Shown piece by piece: positions 51,419 to 59,666 of a DNA stretch of 64,000 bases (the first letter of the stretch is position 1; each line of letters starts with the position of its first letter). A model generated the notes under the pieces. It was not told the DNA's origin. It searched no databases and saw only the letters and a list, made by a program, of their open reading frames with translations. The stretch is from contig CAVRXH010000006.1 in the NCBI GenBank assembly GCA_963725175.1, forward strand, positions 124,001-188,000, given 5' to 3'. The DNA is from DASUBV01 sp963725175. Its GTDB lineage: Bacteria > Actinomycetota > Actinomycetes > Streptosporangiales > Streptosporangiaceae. The position numbers and the translations under genes are program-made.

Positions 51419-51570
51419 CGGCGAGTCGTGATCCTCGAGTGCTATGGATCAGCTCGAAGAGCATTTACTCACGGTCTCGACAATTACTGGCCCGGGGTTC
51501 GTCCCGGTCATCGCTGCGAACGCGCTACTGATCAGCAGGTGTCTAGTAAGCAGTTTCTACTAAGCAGGCA
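51419..51570. repeat. Imperfect long direct repeat, copy 2
   Basis: Second copy of the block at 45669-45832, same orientation: GCGGCGAGTCGTGATCC, GAGTGCTATGGATCAGCT, TTCGTCCCGGTCATCGCTGC and CGCGCTACTGATCAGCAG match, with small changes in between. It ends in TGTCTAGTAAGCAG (51540-51553). The 300 bases before it (51249 on) have no gene apart from the terminator. Confidence 0.85.
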
Positions 51571-51724
51571 GCGCCGAACTGAGTCTTACTGGATCAAGGC
51601 GGCGCGAGCACCGCCGCGCCCGGATGCGCTCACGGCGGGCTGCGGCCTGGCGGCCGGTTCCGCCGCAGCGCGCCGGGCACGCTATGAGCAGCCGTCGATG
51701 GAAGGACGCGGCCGAGCGAAGCCG

Positions 51725-51965
51725 AACGGCGCGGGATGCGCGCCCCGGTGCTCGCGGTCGGCGACGGGGCGCTGGGATTCTTGGAAGGCGCTGCGCGAAG
51801 TGTTCGCTGAGACCCGCGAACAGCGCTGCTGGGTCCATAAGACAGCAAATGTCCTTGATGCCCTTCAACGCCCCGCACCTGGTCGCGCTGGTGGCCCCCG
51901 TGCGCGCCGGCACCCAGTTCGAGAAGGGCGTCCTCGTCGAGCGCGAGGAGGCGAACGCGGCATAA
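51725..51965 (+). pseudogene. Transposase remnant (IS256/mutator type)
   Basis: Fragments in two frames: VGDGALGF then WKALREVFAETREQRCWVHK and ANVLDAL, an internal piece of a mutator-type transposase, joined directly to NAPHLVALVAPVRAGTQFEKG and VLVEREE, its C-terminus. About 150 residues between the two are missing. It is a dead relic in the IS-rich region and differs from the nearby complete IS256 copy. Confidence 0.7.
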
Positions 51966-51980
51966 CCGGCCTGGGGACAT

Positions 51981-52424
51981 CTACCGTCCACCAGCGGGGA
52001 GCTCTGTTGTCCGCCACCCGGGAGACCCAGCTATCCCTTGACAGTTGAGGACGGCGAACCGCCACGACCCGTCGGCCGACCGGCGGGCGACGGCCGTCGT
52101 CGTTCCGGTCGGCGAGATCCGGGTGCCGTCCGGCAACGTCGCCTCGAGGTTCCAATCGACGATGATCAGGGCCGTGTCGCCCCCGATCTGGGTGAACCTG
52201 GGCTTGTTGGTCAGACGCGCCTGAGCCGCGATCGAGTTGACCGTCTCAGCGCGCAGCGCCTCCCGGTCGGTGAGGACTTCGCCGGTGAAGGTGCGCATCG
52301 TCGCGTCCTGGTGGAACAGCGCGAGGACGGCGTCGGCGTCCCCGGCGTTGAGCGCGTCCGCATACGCGAACGGGAGGCGGGCCGGGTCGACGATCCGGGA
52401 GTCGACGGTTTCCCGGCTGTTCAT
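51981..52424 (-). CDS. SnoaL/NTF2-like protein (DUF4440/SgcJ type)
   Basis: 147 residues from ATG 52424. LPFAYADALNAGDADAVLALFHQDATMRTFTGEVLTD is the cone-shaped NTF2-like fold start; the rest (TALIIVDWNLEATLPDGTRIS, ARRSADGSWRFAVLNCQGI) fits the SgcJ/DUF4440 group. Members include small isomerases, hydrolases and non-enzymatic binding proteins. An upstream ATG 52442 lacks a ribosome site. Confidence 0.82.
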   Translation of the reverse strand: MNSRETVDSRIVDPARLPFAYADALNAGDADAVLALFHQDATMRTFTGEVLTDREALRAETVNSIAAQARLTNKPRFTQIGGDTALIIVDWNLEATLPDGTRISPTGTTTAVARRSADGSWRFAVLNCQGIAGSPGWRTTELPAGGR

Positions 52425-52662
52425 GGCTGACTCGCTCCTCATGTGGGTTCGACCCGGCCGCCGACCGAGGCCACCAGCGCTCCGGCCCGAGGTACCTCGC
52501 GCCGGACAATATCGCGCGCTCCGGATCCAACCATCGCCGCCCCCTGCCCTCGCCGCCGCAGGACGCCGCTGCGGCACCAGCCCCGAACCACAACATCAGG
52601 AGATCCCGCATCTGTCCGACCGGCCAGCCCGGCGTCTGGTGGGCAGCGATAATTGGTCGCCG

Positions 52663-53381
52663 TCACAACCTGGCTACGGGGCGCTCATCGCTTTCGGCGT
52701 AGGATCTATCGGGTTCGCGGCGGCGTTCCTGGCAAGTGACGACCCGCTGGATGGCGCGGCGATGATCGCATTTGGAACAGGCTCTGGTCCGGTTACGGTC
52801 AGTGCCGACCTTCCAAGTGGTGAGGATATTGCCAAGAAAGTTGAGGCCCCAAAGTTGTAGACGGTCGTCGCCTAGCTGCGTGACCGTCAATGTGATTAGG
52901 TTCACTCGCCCATTTATATTCCAGTCGGGTGTCCATGGTGACCATTGCGCGTCGGAGTCGGTCGAGAGCTGCCAGCACGAGTAAACAGGGCCGATCCCTC
53001 CGCCATCTGCGATACTAGCTACCCAAAGTTGAAGTCGCCCATCGGAGAGGACGGCCACGGCGTTATTTCCACCAGAGATATCGGCGTTGCCGAAGGCGGG
53101 GCGGGCAGGAAAGGCTCTGACCCGGTCGGCCAGAACGAAGTCCAGTCACTCCAGTCGGATTCGGCGTCGTCCGCCGTGGTCTGGATCGATGTCCATATTC
53201 CTTCGTCGCCAATCCCCCAGATCTGGTTCCCCCCGTCGGGTCGGGTCGCAGCCATCAGACGGCCCAATGGGGACCCTATCTGCGCCTGAGGCTGAGGCTG
53301 GAACGGAGCCGCCTGGGTCTGTAGGCGGCTCGTCGCGGGATTAGTCGGGCTTATTCGGCCACCCCGGTCCAGTCCTGGCAC
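52663..53381 (-). pseudogene. Beta-propeller (PLL/tectonin-like) gene fragment, frameshifted
   Basis: One frame reads GRLMAATRPDGGNQIWGIG, WTSIQTTADDAESDWSDW; after a shift in about 53090-53150 the other reads GGNNAVAVLSDGRLQLWVAS, SCWQLSTDSDAQWSPW, GDDRLQLWGLNFLGNILTTWKVG. These are repeats of the lectin-like sarcoplasmic/PLL propeller kind (DGRLQLW with spaced Trp). Both ends run into unrelated sequence, and no start or signal peptide is left. Confidence 0.65.
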
Positions 53382-53414
53382 TAATCGCCGCCAGGGCTGG
53401 ACCGGGACATGGGC

Positions 53415-54026
53415 CTAGCTACTGGCGAGCACCAGTTCTGCGGGGACAGGGGCTGCTAGCGGCCCTGTTCCCTCGGTCCGGTTGCCGTCCTGGCCGGAGT
53501 TGATGCGCCGCCACGCTGTCACGAATGCGCGGACATCTTCCGGGGTTGCCTCGCAGCCGATGACGATCGCCCTCATGACTTCCTGCCTGGGCAGGTCGTC
53601 GCGGATGAGCGCGGCGTGCATGGTGGAGTGGACGCAGACCTGTCCGGCCCGCTTGGCCATCTTCCGGTAGGCCGGGTTTCCGGCCCACTTCCGGTACTGC
53701 CGCAGCGCGGCCATGAACTCCGCGGCCGTGGTTGCCGTCAGCGGGTTCGGCTTGGTGCTGAACCCGGCAACGTCTTCCATCTGCGGCCCGGCGCTCGCGG
53801 GATAGCCGCGCAGGACGCCGGAGCGGTGCCGCCCAGGGCTACCGGTGGGATCGAGGTACGGGACGAGCTGGGCATCGAGCTTGCGCACCTCGTCGCGGAC
53901 TGCCGGGTGGGCGAGTAACTGCTTGTCCTGTAAATTGCGCCGCAGCCGGGCGATATCCGCGGCGACCCTCGCGGCGTTGGCCTCGTCGAGCCCCCGGGCG
54001 GGCATCTCTCCTGGCTGGCGGGTCAT
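53415..54026 (-). CDS. HTH-like protein of unknown function
   Basis: 203 residues. The N-terminal ~45 residues are a helical, possibly coiled segment (ANAARVAADIARLRRNLQDKQLLAH). Residues about 95-180 (TTAAEFMAALRQYRKWAGNPAYRKMAKRAG...HSTMHAALIRDDLPRQEVMRAIVIGC...VRAFVTAWRRI) match the shape of the XRE-type HTH found at the N-terminus of many actinomycete STAND and signalling proteins. It overlaps the small membrane-protein gene ahead by ATGA, so the two are one unit. Confidence 0.7.
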   Translation of the reverse strand: MTRQPGEMPARGLDEANAARVAADIARLRRNLQDKQLLAHPAVRDEVRKLDAQLVPYLDPTGSPGRHRSGVLRGYPASAGPQMEDVAGFSTKPNPLTATTAAEFMAALRQYRKWAGNPAYRKMAKRAGQVCVHSTMHAALIRDDLPRQEVMRAIVIGCEATPEDVRAFVTAWRRINSGQDGNRTEGTGPLAAPVPAELVLASS

Positions 54027-54220
54027 AGCTGGCCCTCCAGCATGACGACCGCCTGGCGGCTGGCGGCCGGCCCCACGGCGAACAGGCCCATGATGGCGCC
54101 CGCCGTCATTGGTACCGCATCGCCGGGCACGAGCCGGGAGACGATCAGGTAGATCAGTACGACGATAACTACTCGTAACCGCGGCCCAAGGCGCGGCACG
54201 GTCAGGCAGAAAAGGCGCAT
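54023..54220 (-). CDS. Small membrane protein coupled to the HTH-like gene
   Basis: 65 residues. Two hydrophobic stretches (VVIVVLIYLIVSRLVPG and MTAGAIMGLFAVGPAA) follow a basic start, so the N-terminus should face the cytoplasm. GGAGGGG lies ahead of ATG 54220. Its TGA overlaps the next ATG. I know no family. The pairing with a DNA-binding-like protein suggests a membrane-tethered switch, which is inference. Confidence 0.65.
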   Translation of the reverse strand: MRLFCLTVPRLGPRLRVVIVVLIYLIVSRLVPGDAVPMTAGAIMGLFAVGPAASRQAVVMLEGQL

Positions 54221-54811
54221 GGCCCCTCCGTTTGATTTGGCCGTGCCGGGGGCGCCTTCTGGAGGCGTCCCCGGCCTATTGCTGGCGTGTTTTTCGTCGA
54301 TCCGCTGGTGCTCCTTGGAGTGCGGCCAGCGGCTCTTGGGGTGGGAACGTACTCCTATACGCCGATCTGTGCGCCGCTATCGGCGGGATGTGCCGACACT
54401 CAGTACAAGTCGCTACGGTGTTCGAGGGCGGGCACTATACGCTGACGATCTTGTGATGTCATCTGCGCCACGCGGACATTACGGGCACCGTCGGGGCGTT
54501 CGGAAGCGTTCGCAAGCGTTCGGAACTGTTCGTCGCGGACCCTGGGTACTAGCAATTACCATCGGCGGAGATATAGCGTGTGCTGCATTGCACGCCTGCC
54601 GTTCTCAATTCTGCAAAGCGTGCTGGCCGCCCGTGTGCCTGGTCTTTGCTGGCGTGGACACGATGGTCATAGCAAGGGGTTCGTCCCGGTGGAGCGGGCC
54701 AGACCCAGCCCGTGAGGGTCCGGCCGCAAGTCTCAGGCCGGGCCTTTGCGGGTCATATTGCTAGCGTCGGCCACCGAGCAGCTCATCAAGCCGGATGACC
54801 GAGGCGGCGCT
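54221..54811. other. Non-coding region
   Basis: 591 bases, less GC-rich than the genome. Frames on the plus strand lack coding character. It contains a set of 10-bp repeats at 54496-54532 and could hold the promoter of the membrane/HTH operon. Nothing else is recognisable. Confidence 0.45.
54496..54532. repeat. 10-bp tandem repeats (GCGTTCGGAA)
   Basis: GCGTTCGGAA, GCGTTCGCAA, GCGTTCGGAA and a partial CTGTTCG follow head-to-tail, one per helix turn. They resemble iteron-like or regulator sites about 280 bases upstream of the gene starting at 54220. Confidence 0.75.
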
Positions 54812-55333
54812 CTATGGGCACTGCGTTGACAGCGGATGCTCTCTCGGCGCTAGCCTATGGCTAATGAATATCATGCCGAAATTTTGGTACTGCCAGCCCA
54901 TCCTGCCGTTCGTGACGTAGTTTATCCGTACTCGGTTCAGCGTGTACCTGCCAGGCTTGAGCACTTTGAAGGCGACAATAACCTGCCAGTTGGAGTCACG
55001 GTGCGGCGCCGTGACTACCCGCCCCAGTGGATAGGGCGGGGTGCGCGGGCAGTCACGGATCAGGTTGCCTATGGTGATGGCTATCCGGACAGGAGATTCC
55101 TTGTAGGTGTAGGCGTAGATCCTGAACACGCGGACTCCGCTTGGCAGGCCTACTGGCTGGATCGAGCGGATCCGGACACTCCTGCCTGTTGTGTTGTGAA
55201 TCCGCGCCAGCCCGACGTCCACGATAGTGCCGACCGGGAAATGGCCGCCTTCGCTCAACGACGTGGACTGGAGGGTTAACACAGTCCGGCCGGCTCGGGC
55301 CTGCCCGGCGCACGCCGGGACAGCCAGGACCAC
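54812..55333 (-). CDS. Probable exported or lipoprotein-type protein, start region frameshifted
   Basis: 173 residues as read from GTG 55333. The mature part is beta-rich (LTLQSTSLSEGGHFPVGTIVDVGLARI, KPGRYTLNRVRINYVTNGRMGW) without a known family. The start as read cuts a signal peptide short. In the same frame KLRKLAVLWVLLVVLAVPACAG extends upstream but has no start codon, while ATG 55366 lies one base out of frame. One missing base would restore a lipobox-type signal peptide (VPAC). Lower GC than flanks. Confidence 0.6.
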   Translation of the reverse strand: MVLAVPACAGQARAGRTVLTLQSTSLSEGGHFPVGTIVDVGLARIHNTTGRSVRIRSIQPVGLPSGVRVFRIYAYTYKESPVRIAITIGNLIRDCPRTPPYPLGRVVTAPHRDSNWQVIVAFKVLKPGRYTLNRVRINYVTNGRMGWQYQNFGMIFISHRLAPREHPLSTQCP

Positions 55334-55506
55334 CAGCAGTACCCACAGAACCGCGAGCTTTCTCAGCTTCTTCTCATCTCAGTAAGCTGTAAGACGATGT
55401 CGGGCTTTGCTGTTTCGCGACCGCCCACCGCCGGCTGTTGGCAGCCGTGCCGCGGCGCTGGCTGTAGCCGATCTCGTTGAGTATCTCCCTGGCTAGACTG
55501 CGCTTC

Positions 55507-56112
55507 ATGGACGAGCCGGTGTATGTCGTCAAGGCTCTGGATGAGTCGACGTGGGCGGCGTTCGCCGCGCTGGTGGAGTGTAACGGGGGCATCTTCGGGG
55601 GCTGCTGGTGCATGGGGTTCCATCCCAAGGTCTCCCCCACCGATGTGCCTGGGACCGATGTGCCTGGGACCGGCGTGCCGTCGAAGCGTGCCGCGAAGGA
55701 AGAGCTTGTCCGGACGGGGCGGGCGCACGCGGCACTCGTTTTTGAGGGCGATGGCTGCGTGGGCTGGTGCCAGTTCGGCGCGCCGGACGAGGTGCCCAGG
55801 ATCAAGAACCGCGCGGCGTATGACAAGGGCCGGGCGACCTTGCCGGACTGGCGGATCGCGTGTTGTTACGTGGGAAAGGGCCACCGGCGTCAGGGGGTGG
55901 CTACGGCGGCGCTGGCGGAGGCGCTCTATCTCATCGCGGGCCTGGGCGGAGGGGCTGTTGAGGGGTACCCGGAGAGCGCCGCCGCGGTGCCGGCCGGCTT
56001 CCTCTACCACGGTGCCTTGTCGACCTACGAGAAGCTTGGGTTCATCCGCGACCGCAAGATCGGCAAGCATCGCTGGGTCGTGACCAGGGTCGTCGAGCCG
56101 CTGCCGGCCTAG
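55507..56112 (+). CDS. GNAT-family N-acetyltransferase
   Basis: 201 residues. GGCWCMGFHPK near the start and the acetyl-CoA loop VGKGHRRQGVATAALAEAL (the Q/R-x2-G-x-G/A pattern) identify the fold; YEKLGFIRDRKIGKHRWVV closes it. A short insert TDVPGTDVPGTGVPS comes from a 15-bp tandem repeat at about 55640-55680 and should be a surface loop. Acceptor unknown. Marks the return to ordinary chromosomal genes. Confidence 0.85.
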   Translation: MDEPVYVVKALDESTWAAFAALVECNGGIFGGCWCMGFHPKVSPTDVPGTDVPGTGVPSKRAAKEELVRTGRAHAALVFEGDGCVGWCQFGAPDEVPRIKNRAAYDKGRATLPDWRIACCYVGKGHRRQGVATAALAEALYLIAGLGGGAVEGYPESAAAVPAGFLYHGALSTYEKLGFIRDRKIGKHRWVVTRVVEPLPA

Positions 56113-56252
56113 GGGCGAACGGCCGACGACCTCGCCGACGCACGTGGCGCTCAGTCCCGATCGCTGCTCGCATCAGCCCGAGGGTTGCTCGTCCTGCGCC
56201 GCCCGTCTGCCAGAATCGCGCGGTTAAGGACTCTGGCGTCTGCCGTTTCCAG

Positions 56253-57464
56253 TCACACGCTGGGGAGAGTGAGCACCAGCCCGGGATAGGTCGCGGACAT
56301 CCAGTCATTGGTCGCCGTGGTTGACATGGCGGTGAGGTCTGGCATGCCGAACACGTAGCCCCGCTCGATGCCTTCAGCGTTCGGAATGACCTGAGCAGCG
56401 GCCTGGAGCTGGGCCTCACTCCATTGGCGGAGAGCATCATCCGCGGTCGACGCGTCGGCCAGGGCGTCCGTCAATGAGATGGCATTGCCTGCCGCCCTCA
56501 GGACGCCGCTCCCCGCGAACGGGGGGAACACCGCACCGGCGTCGCCGACCAGGCACAGGCGATCGTGCGCGTAGCTGGGGGCCATATAGGAGTAGATGGC
56601 CTGGACTGACGAGTTGCCGCTCTGTTGCACCAGCTCGAACAGCGACAGGGGCAGCAGGCCCGCGAGGCGGGACTCCAGGGCCGCCCTGACCTCCGGATGC
56701 ACCTTCCCGAACGGTACCGAGCCGGACTGCTGCCGCTCTTGATCGTCGACGAGCACCGACGCCAGGGCGCTCTCCGGAACCTGGAGGTAGTAGCCCCACA
56801 TGACAAGGCGTTTCCCCTGTTCGGTGCCCAGCCCGGGTCCAGGGACGTAGTACGCGATCCCGTGGCCCCCCTGGTATACGGGTCGCAGCAGGTCGCAGCC
56901 GTCGAGGGCATCGACGCGGATGCCGCGCTCGGGGAGGAGCCCGCGCCACAGCACCATTCCCCGGTAGGCAGGCACGGCACCTGGGTCGATGAGCCCGCGT
57001 CCCAGCGAGCGGTACCCGTCGGCGCACACGACGAGGTCGAAGTCCAGTGAGCCGGCCGAGGGAAGGTGCAGCGTCGTGCCGTGAGGCGTCGTTTCGATCC
57101 GCTCGACTGCCGCGCCGCTGCGGTATTGATCGTCAGGCACGCACCGCCGAAGTCCCTGGTAAAGGTGAGCCCAGTTGAGCAGCGTGAAGCTCATCTGGAA
57201 GTCGCCCAGCCATCGCTGCTGGCCTGTCCCGGACGCACGGGTGACCAGCCGGGAGTAGTCGGCCCGGCAGGCGGGAACGGTCCCGTCGATCAGGCCGTGC
57301 GCCATCATGTCCTGCCACGCGGCCGTCGTCATAAGGATCCCGGCGCCACGGCTCACCAGGTCGGACTCGGACCGCTCGAAGACGATTACATCGTGCCCGG
57401 CCCGATGCAGGAGCGTCGCTGTCGCGCATCCGGCGATCGATCCCCCGATAATGCCGACTCTCAT
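56253..57464 (-). CDS. FAD-dependent monooxygenase (PHBH-type)
   Basis: 403 residues. The FAD fold start is GIIGGSIAGCATATLLHRAG...FERS, then the DG motif VVCADGYRSLGRG and the second FAD/GD motif LCLVGDAGAVFPPFAGSGVLRAAG. This order is that of the group-A aromatic hydroxylases. It would use NAD(P)H and O2 on an aromatic or polyketide substrate. No partner genes of a pathway are adjacent. Confidence 0.9.
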   Translation of the reverse strand: MRVGIIGGSIAGCATATLLHRAGHDVIVFERSESDLVSRGAGILMTTAAWQDMMAHGLIDGTVPACRADYSRLVTRASGTGQQRWLGDFQMSFTLLNWAHLYQGLRRCVPDDQYRSGAAVERIETTPHGTTLHLPSAGSLDFDLVVCADGYRSLGRGLIDPGAVPAYRGMVLWRGLLPERGIRVDALDGCDLLRPVYQGGHGIAYYVPGPGLGTEQGKRLVMWGYYLQVPESALASVLVDDQERQQSGSVPFGKVHPEVRAALESRLAGLLPLSLFELVQQSGNSSVQAIYSYMAPSYAHDRLCLVGDAGAVFPPFAGSGVLRAAGNAISLTDALADASTADDALRQWSEAQLQAAAQVIPNAEGIERGYVFGMPDLTAMSTTATNDWMSATYPGLVLTLPSV

Positions 57465-57698
57465 GCCCGTCGCCCCCGAACCTCATGGAGCGCCACCCGG
57501 GAGGTGACCGCAATCCGTCAGCGTAGCGGCCACATGTTCTCGGAGGGAGCCGACGGAACGGGGATCGGAGAGTCAGCAGGTGACACGTTGCCCCCCTCCC
57601 CTGACCTCCCATGTTCCTTCATCGCGGCCTCCGAGAACCGGGCTAGCGTTGCCGGTCGCGGCACCAGTTGCCTGACGATATCCCCGTATCCGGGCGTA

Positions 57699-57724
57699 CC
57701 TCCGCCCAGGGTATTGGGCGGAGG
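57699..57724 (-). terminator. Hairpin terminator of the acidic-protein operon
   Basis: CCTCCGCCCA and TGGGCGGAGG pair perfectly around 6 bases, 17 bases past the stop of the acidic-protein gene on the minus strand. Confidence 0.8.
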
Positions 57725-57740
57725 CACTCAGCGGCAGTGG

Positions 57741-58628
57741 CTACAGCTCGGCTGCCAGGGTGGACAGGCGGCGGGCCAGTTCCCGGTAGTCCTGCAGCGT
57801 GGTGCGCAGGTCCTCGGTCCCTGGCTGGCCGGACTGCCAGCCGTCGCGCAGCGACTGCTCACGGTTCCTGGCCGCCGTGCTGAGAGCGGTGAGCGCGGCG
57901 CCGGCGACCTGGGCCGCCTGCTCGACGGCCCGGCGGGGATCGTCCACGAACAGCGACTGGATCTCCGGCCAGTTGGCCTCGGACTGGGCGGCATCCGCCG
58001 CGTCAGAGGGCTGGCCGTTAGCGGTCTGGCTCCCGCCAGCGGCCTGACCCGCTGCGGGCGGGTTCGCGTCGGGTACCTCGGCCGGCCCGCCGAGGGAGAT
58101 GGGCGAGGTGCCGGCAGTCACGACAGGCTCTGCATCGGTGGCCAGCGCGGAATCCGCCGACATCGCCAGTGCGATTGCCGCCTCGTCCTCGTCCTCGTCG
58201 GCGTCGTCGTCCGGGCTGTCGTCGACTATCCCCGAGTGCTCGGCGGCCAGGCCGTCGTCCTCGGCATCCGCGTCTCCACCGTCCTCGTCTTCTTCGTCGT
58301 CCTCGCTGGCTGGGTCGTCGGCGGCGCCACCGGCGGCCGCGGCAGCGAGGCCATCGTCGGTGTCGAGATCGTCCTCGTCGTCCTCGCCATCGAGGTCCTC
58401 GGCGGCGCTGCTGCCGACCGTGGGGGCGAGGCTGTCGTCGGTGTCCAGGTCGTCCTCGTCGTCCGGGTCGTTGTCCTCGCCGAGCCGCGCGGAGCCAGTG
58501 CTCGCGCTTGGGTCGTCGGCGGCGAGGCGTTCGTTCTCAGCGTCAGACGGCGTGCTCACGATGTCCTCTTCGGTCACGATGATGACGTCGTCGTCCGTGT
58601 GATCGTCGGCCAGTGTCACGTGGCTCAC
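57741..58628 (-). CDS. Highly acidic protein with conserved C-terminal helical domain
   Basis: 295 residues. Residues about 10-165 are almost wholly Asp/Glu/Ala/Ser (runs such as DDPASEDDEEDEDGGDADA), so very acidic and disordered. The last ~85 residues (WPEIQSLFVDDPRRAVEQAAQVAG...LRDGWQSGQ...TEDLRTTLQDYRELARRL) form a helical domain that also occurs in the partner gene upstream (QWSAIQAQFVDSPDSAV). It is coupled to that gene by GTGA. Function unknown; it resembles nothing enzymatic. Confidence 0.78.
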   Translation of the reverse strand: MSHVTLADDHTDDDVIIVTEEDIVSTPSDAENERLAADDPSASTGSARLGEDNDPDDEDDLDTDDSLAPTVGSSAAEDLDGEDDEDDLDTDDGLAAAAAGGAADDPASEDDEEDEDGGDADAEDDGLAAEHSGIVDDSPDDDADEDEDEAAIALAMSADSALATDAEPVVTAGTSPISLGGPAEVPDANPPAAGQAAGGSQTANGQPSDAADAAQSEANWPEIQSLFVDDPRRAVEQAAQVAGAALTALSTAARNREQSLRDGWQSGQPGTEDLRTTLQDYRELARRLSTLAAEL

Positions 58629-59581
58629 CTCTTTCCGGAAATGCGCTCTGCGAGAGACGGCTTGCGGGCCGGGGGCTCGCCGGCGGGGTCGGGGTCGGAC
58701 GCGTCCTCGTCGGCGGGCTCGCCGGAGTCGGCTGAGCCAGCGGGGTCGGCTGAGTCATCGGTCACGGCCGGGATGGTCCGGGTGTAGTCAGGGTCGGTGT
58801 CCGCCGGGCCGACGTCCGCCGCATAGCTGTCGGCCGAGGGCTCGACCTCGGAGGCCGGGGCCGCGACCTCGGGGTCGGCGCTGACCGGGTCGGTGACAGC
58901 CGGACCGTCGATGACCGGATCGGTGCTGACCGCGCCAGTGCTGACGACACCGGCCGGGCTGGCTGCCGGGGAGACGGGGTCCGGGCCGGTGGGCGGCAGC
59001 CCAGCGGGGCCGGCGATGGCGGGATCGGCCGTGCCTTCCGGCGCGCCGGCTTCCGGCGCGCCGAGCAGTTCGGTGAACAGCGCCCGGTAGTGCACCATGG
59101 CCTGCCGCAGGTCCTCGGTGCTGGCGCTGCCCTCGGCGGCCCGGCTGCTGAGATCGGTCGCGGTGCGGAACTCGTCGAGCGTCTGGGCGTGCTCGACCGA
59201 CAGGTCGGCCATGATCTGGTCCAGGTCATCGGTGGGATAGCCGCGCTCGGACATGACGCTGGTGATCAGCGACTGGGCGCCGGAGACCGCGCTGTCCGGG
59301 CTGTCGACGAACTGGGCCTGGATGGCGGACCACTGAGTCTGGTAGCGCTCAAGCGCCGCCGCGTCCAGCGGCTGGATGTCGAGCTTGCGCACCCGGCGCT
59401 CGCGGTCGGCCAGCTCCGATTCGGCCTTCAGGCGGCTGCCGCTGTCGGCCACCGCCCGGTCGTACTCGGGGCCGAACTGCCTGCGCAGCCGCCGGCTCCG
59501 CGCGTACATGGTGGCCAGAACCACCACCGCGGCTACGACGATAATCGCGACTACTACCGCGACAATGGTTCCGGATGACAT
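58625..59581 (-). CDS. Membrane-anchored protein with the same helical domain
   Basis: 318 residues from ATG 59581 (AGGAGG ahead). One N-terminal membrane helix (VAVVVAIIVVAAVVVLATMYA) is followed by a basic juxtamembrane segment, a helical domain (QWSAIQAQFVDSPDSAVSGAQSLITSVMSERGY, LRQAMVHYRALFTELL) and an acidic Pro/Asp-rich tail. The domain is homologous in pattern to the C-terminus of the acidic protein, so the two likely arose by duplication and may bind each other. A stress-associated role is possible, but I have no evidence for it. Confidence 0.8.
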   Translation of the reverse strand: MSSGTIVAVVVAIIVVAAVVVLATMYARSRRLRRQFGPEYDRAVADSGSRLKAESELADRERRVRKLDIQPLDAAALERYQTQWSAIQAQFVDSPDSAVSGAQSLITSVMSERGYPTDDLDQIMADLSVEHAQTLDEFRTATDLSSRAAEGSASTEDLRQAMVHYRALFTELLGAPEAGAPEGTADPAIAGPAGLPPTGPDPVSPAASPAGVVSTGAVSTDPVIDGPAVTDPVSADPEVAAPASEVEPSADSYAADVGPADTDPDYTRTIPAVTDDSADPAGSADSGEPADEDASDPDPAGEPPARKPSLAERISGKR

Positions 59582-59666
59582 GGGAACCTCCTGATTTATG
59601 AGATGACGAGTCGCTGAGCTTCCCGGCATCGGCCCTGCCAAACAGGAGGAACCCGGCAGAGGTCGC

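Noticed and set aside
54219..54764. Plus-strand 181-codon frame
   Set aside because: Its start overlaps the divergent membrane-protein start, it has irregular Cys/Trp/Arg composition and covers the 10-bp repeats; it looks non-coding.
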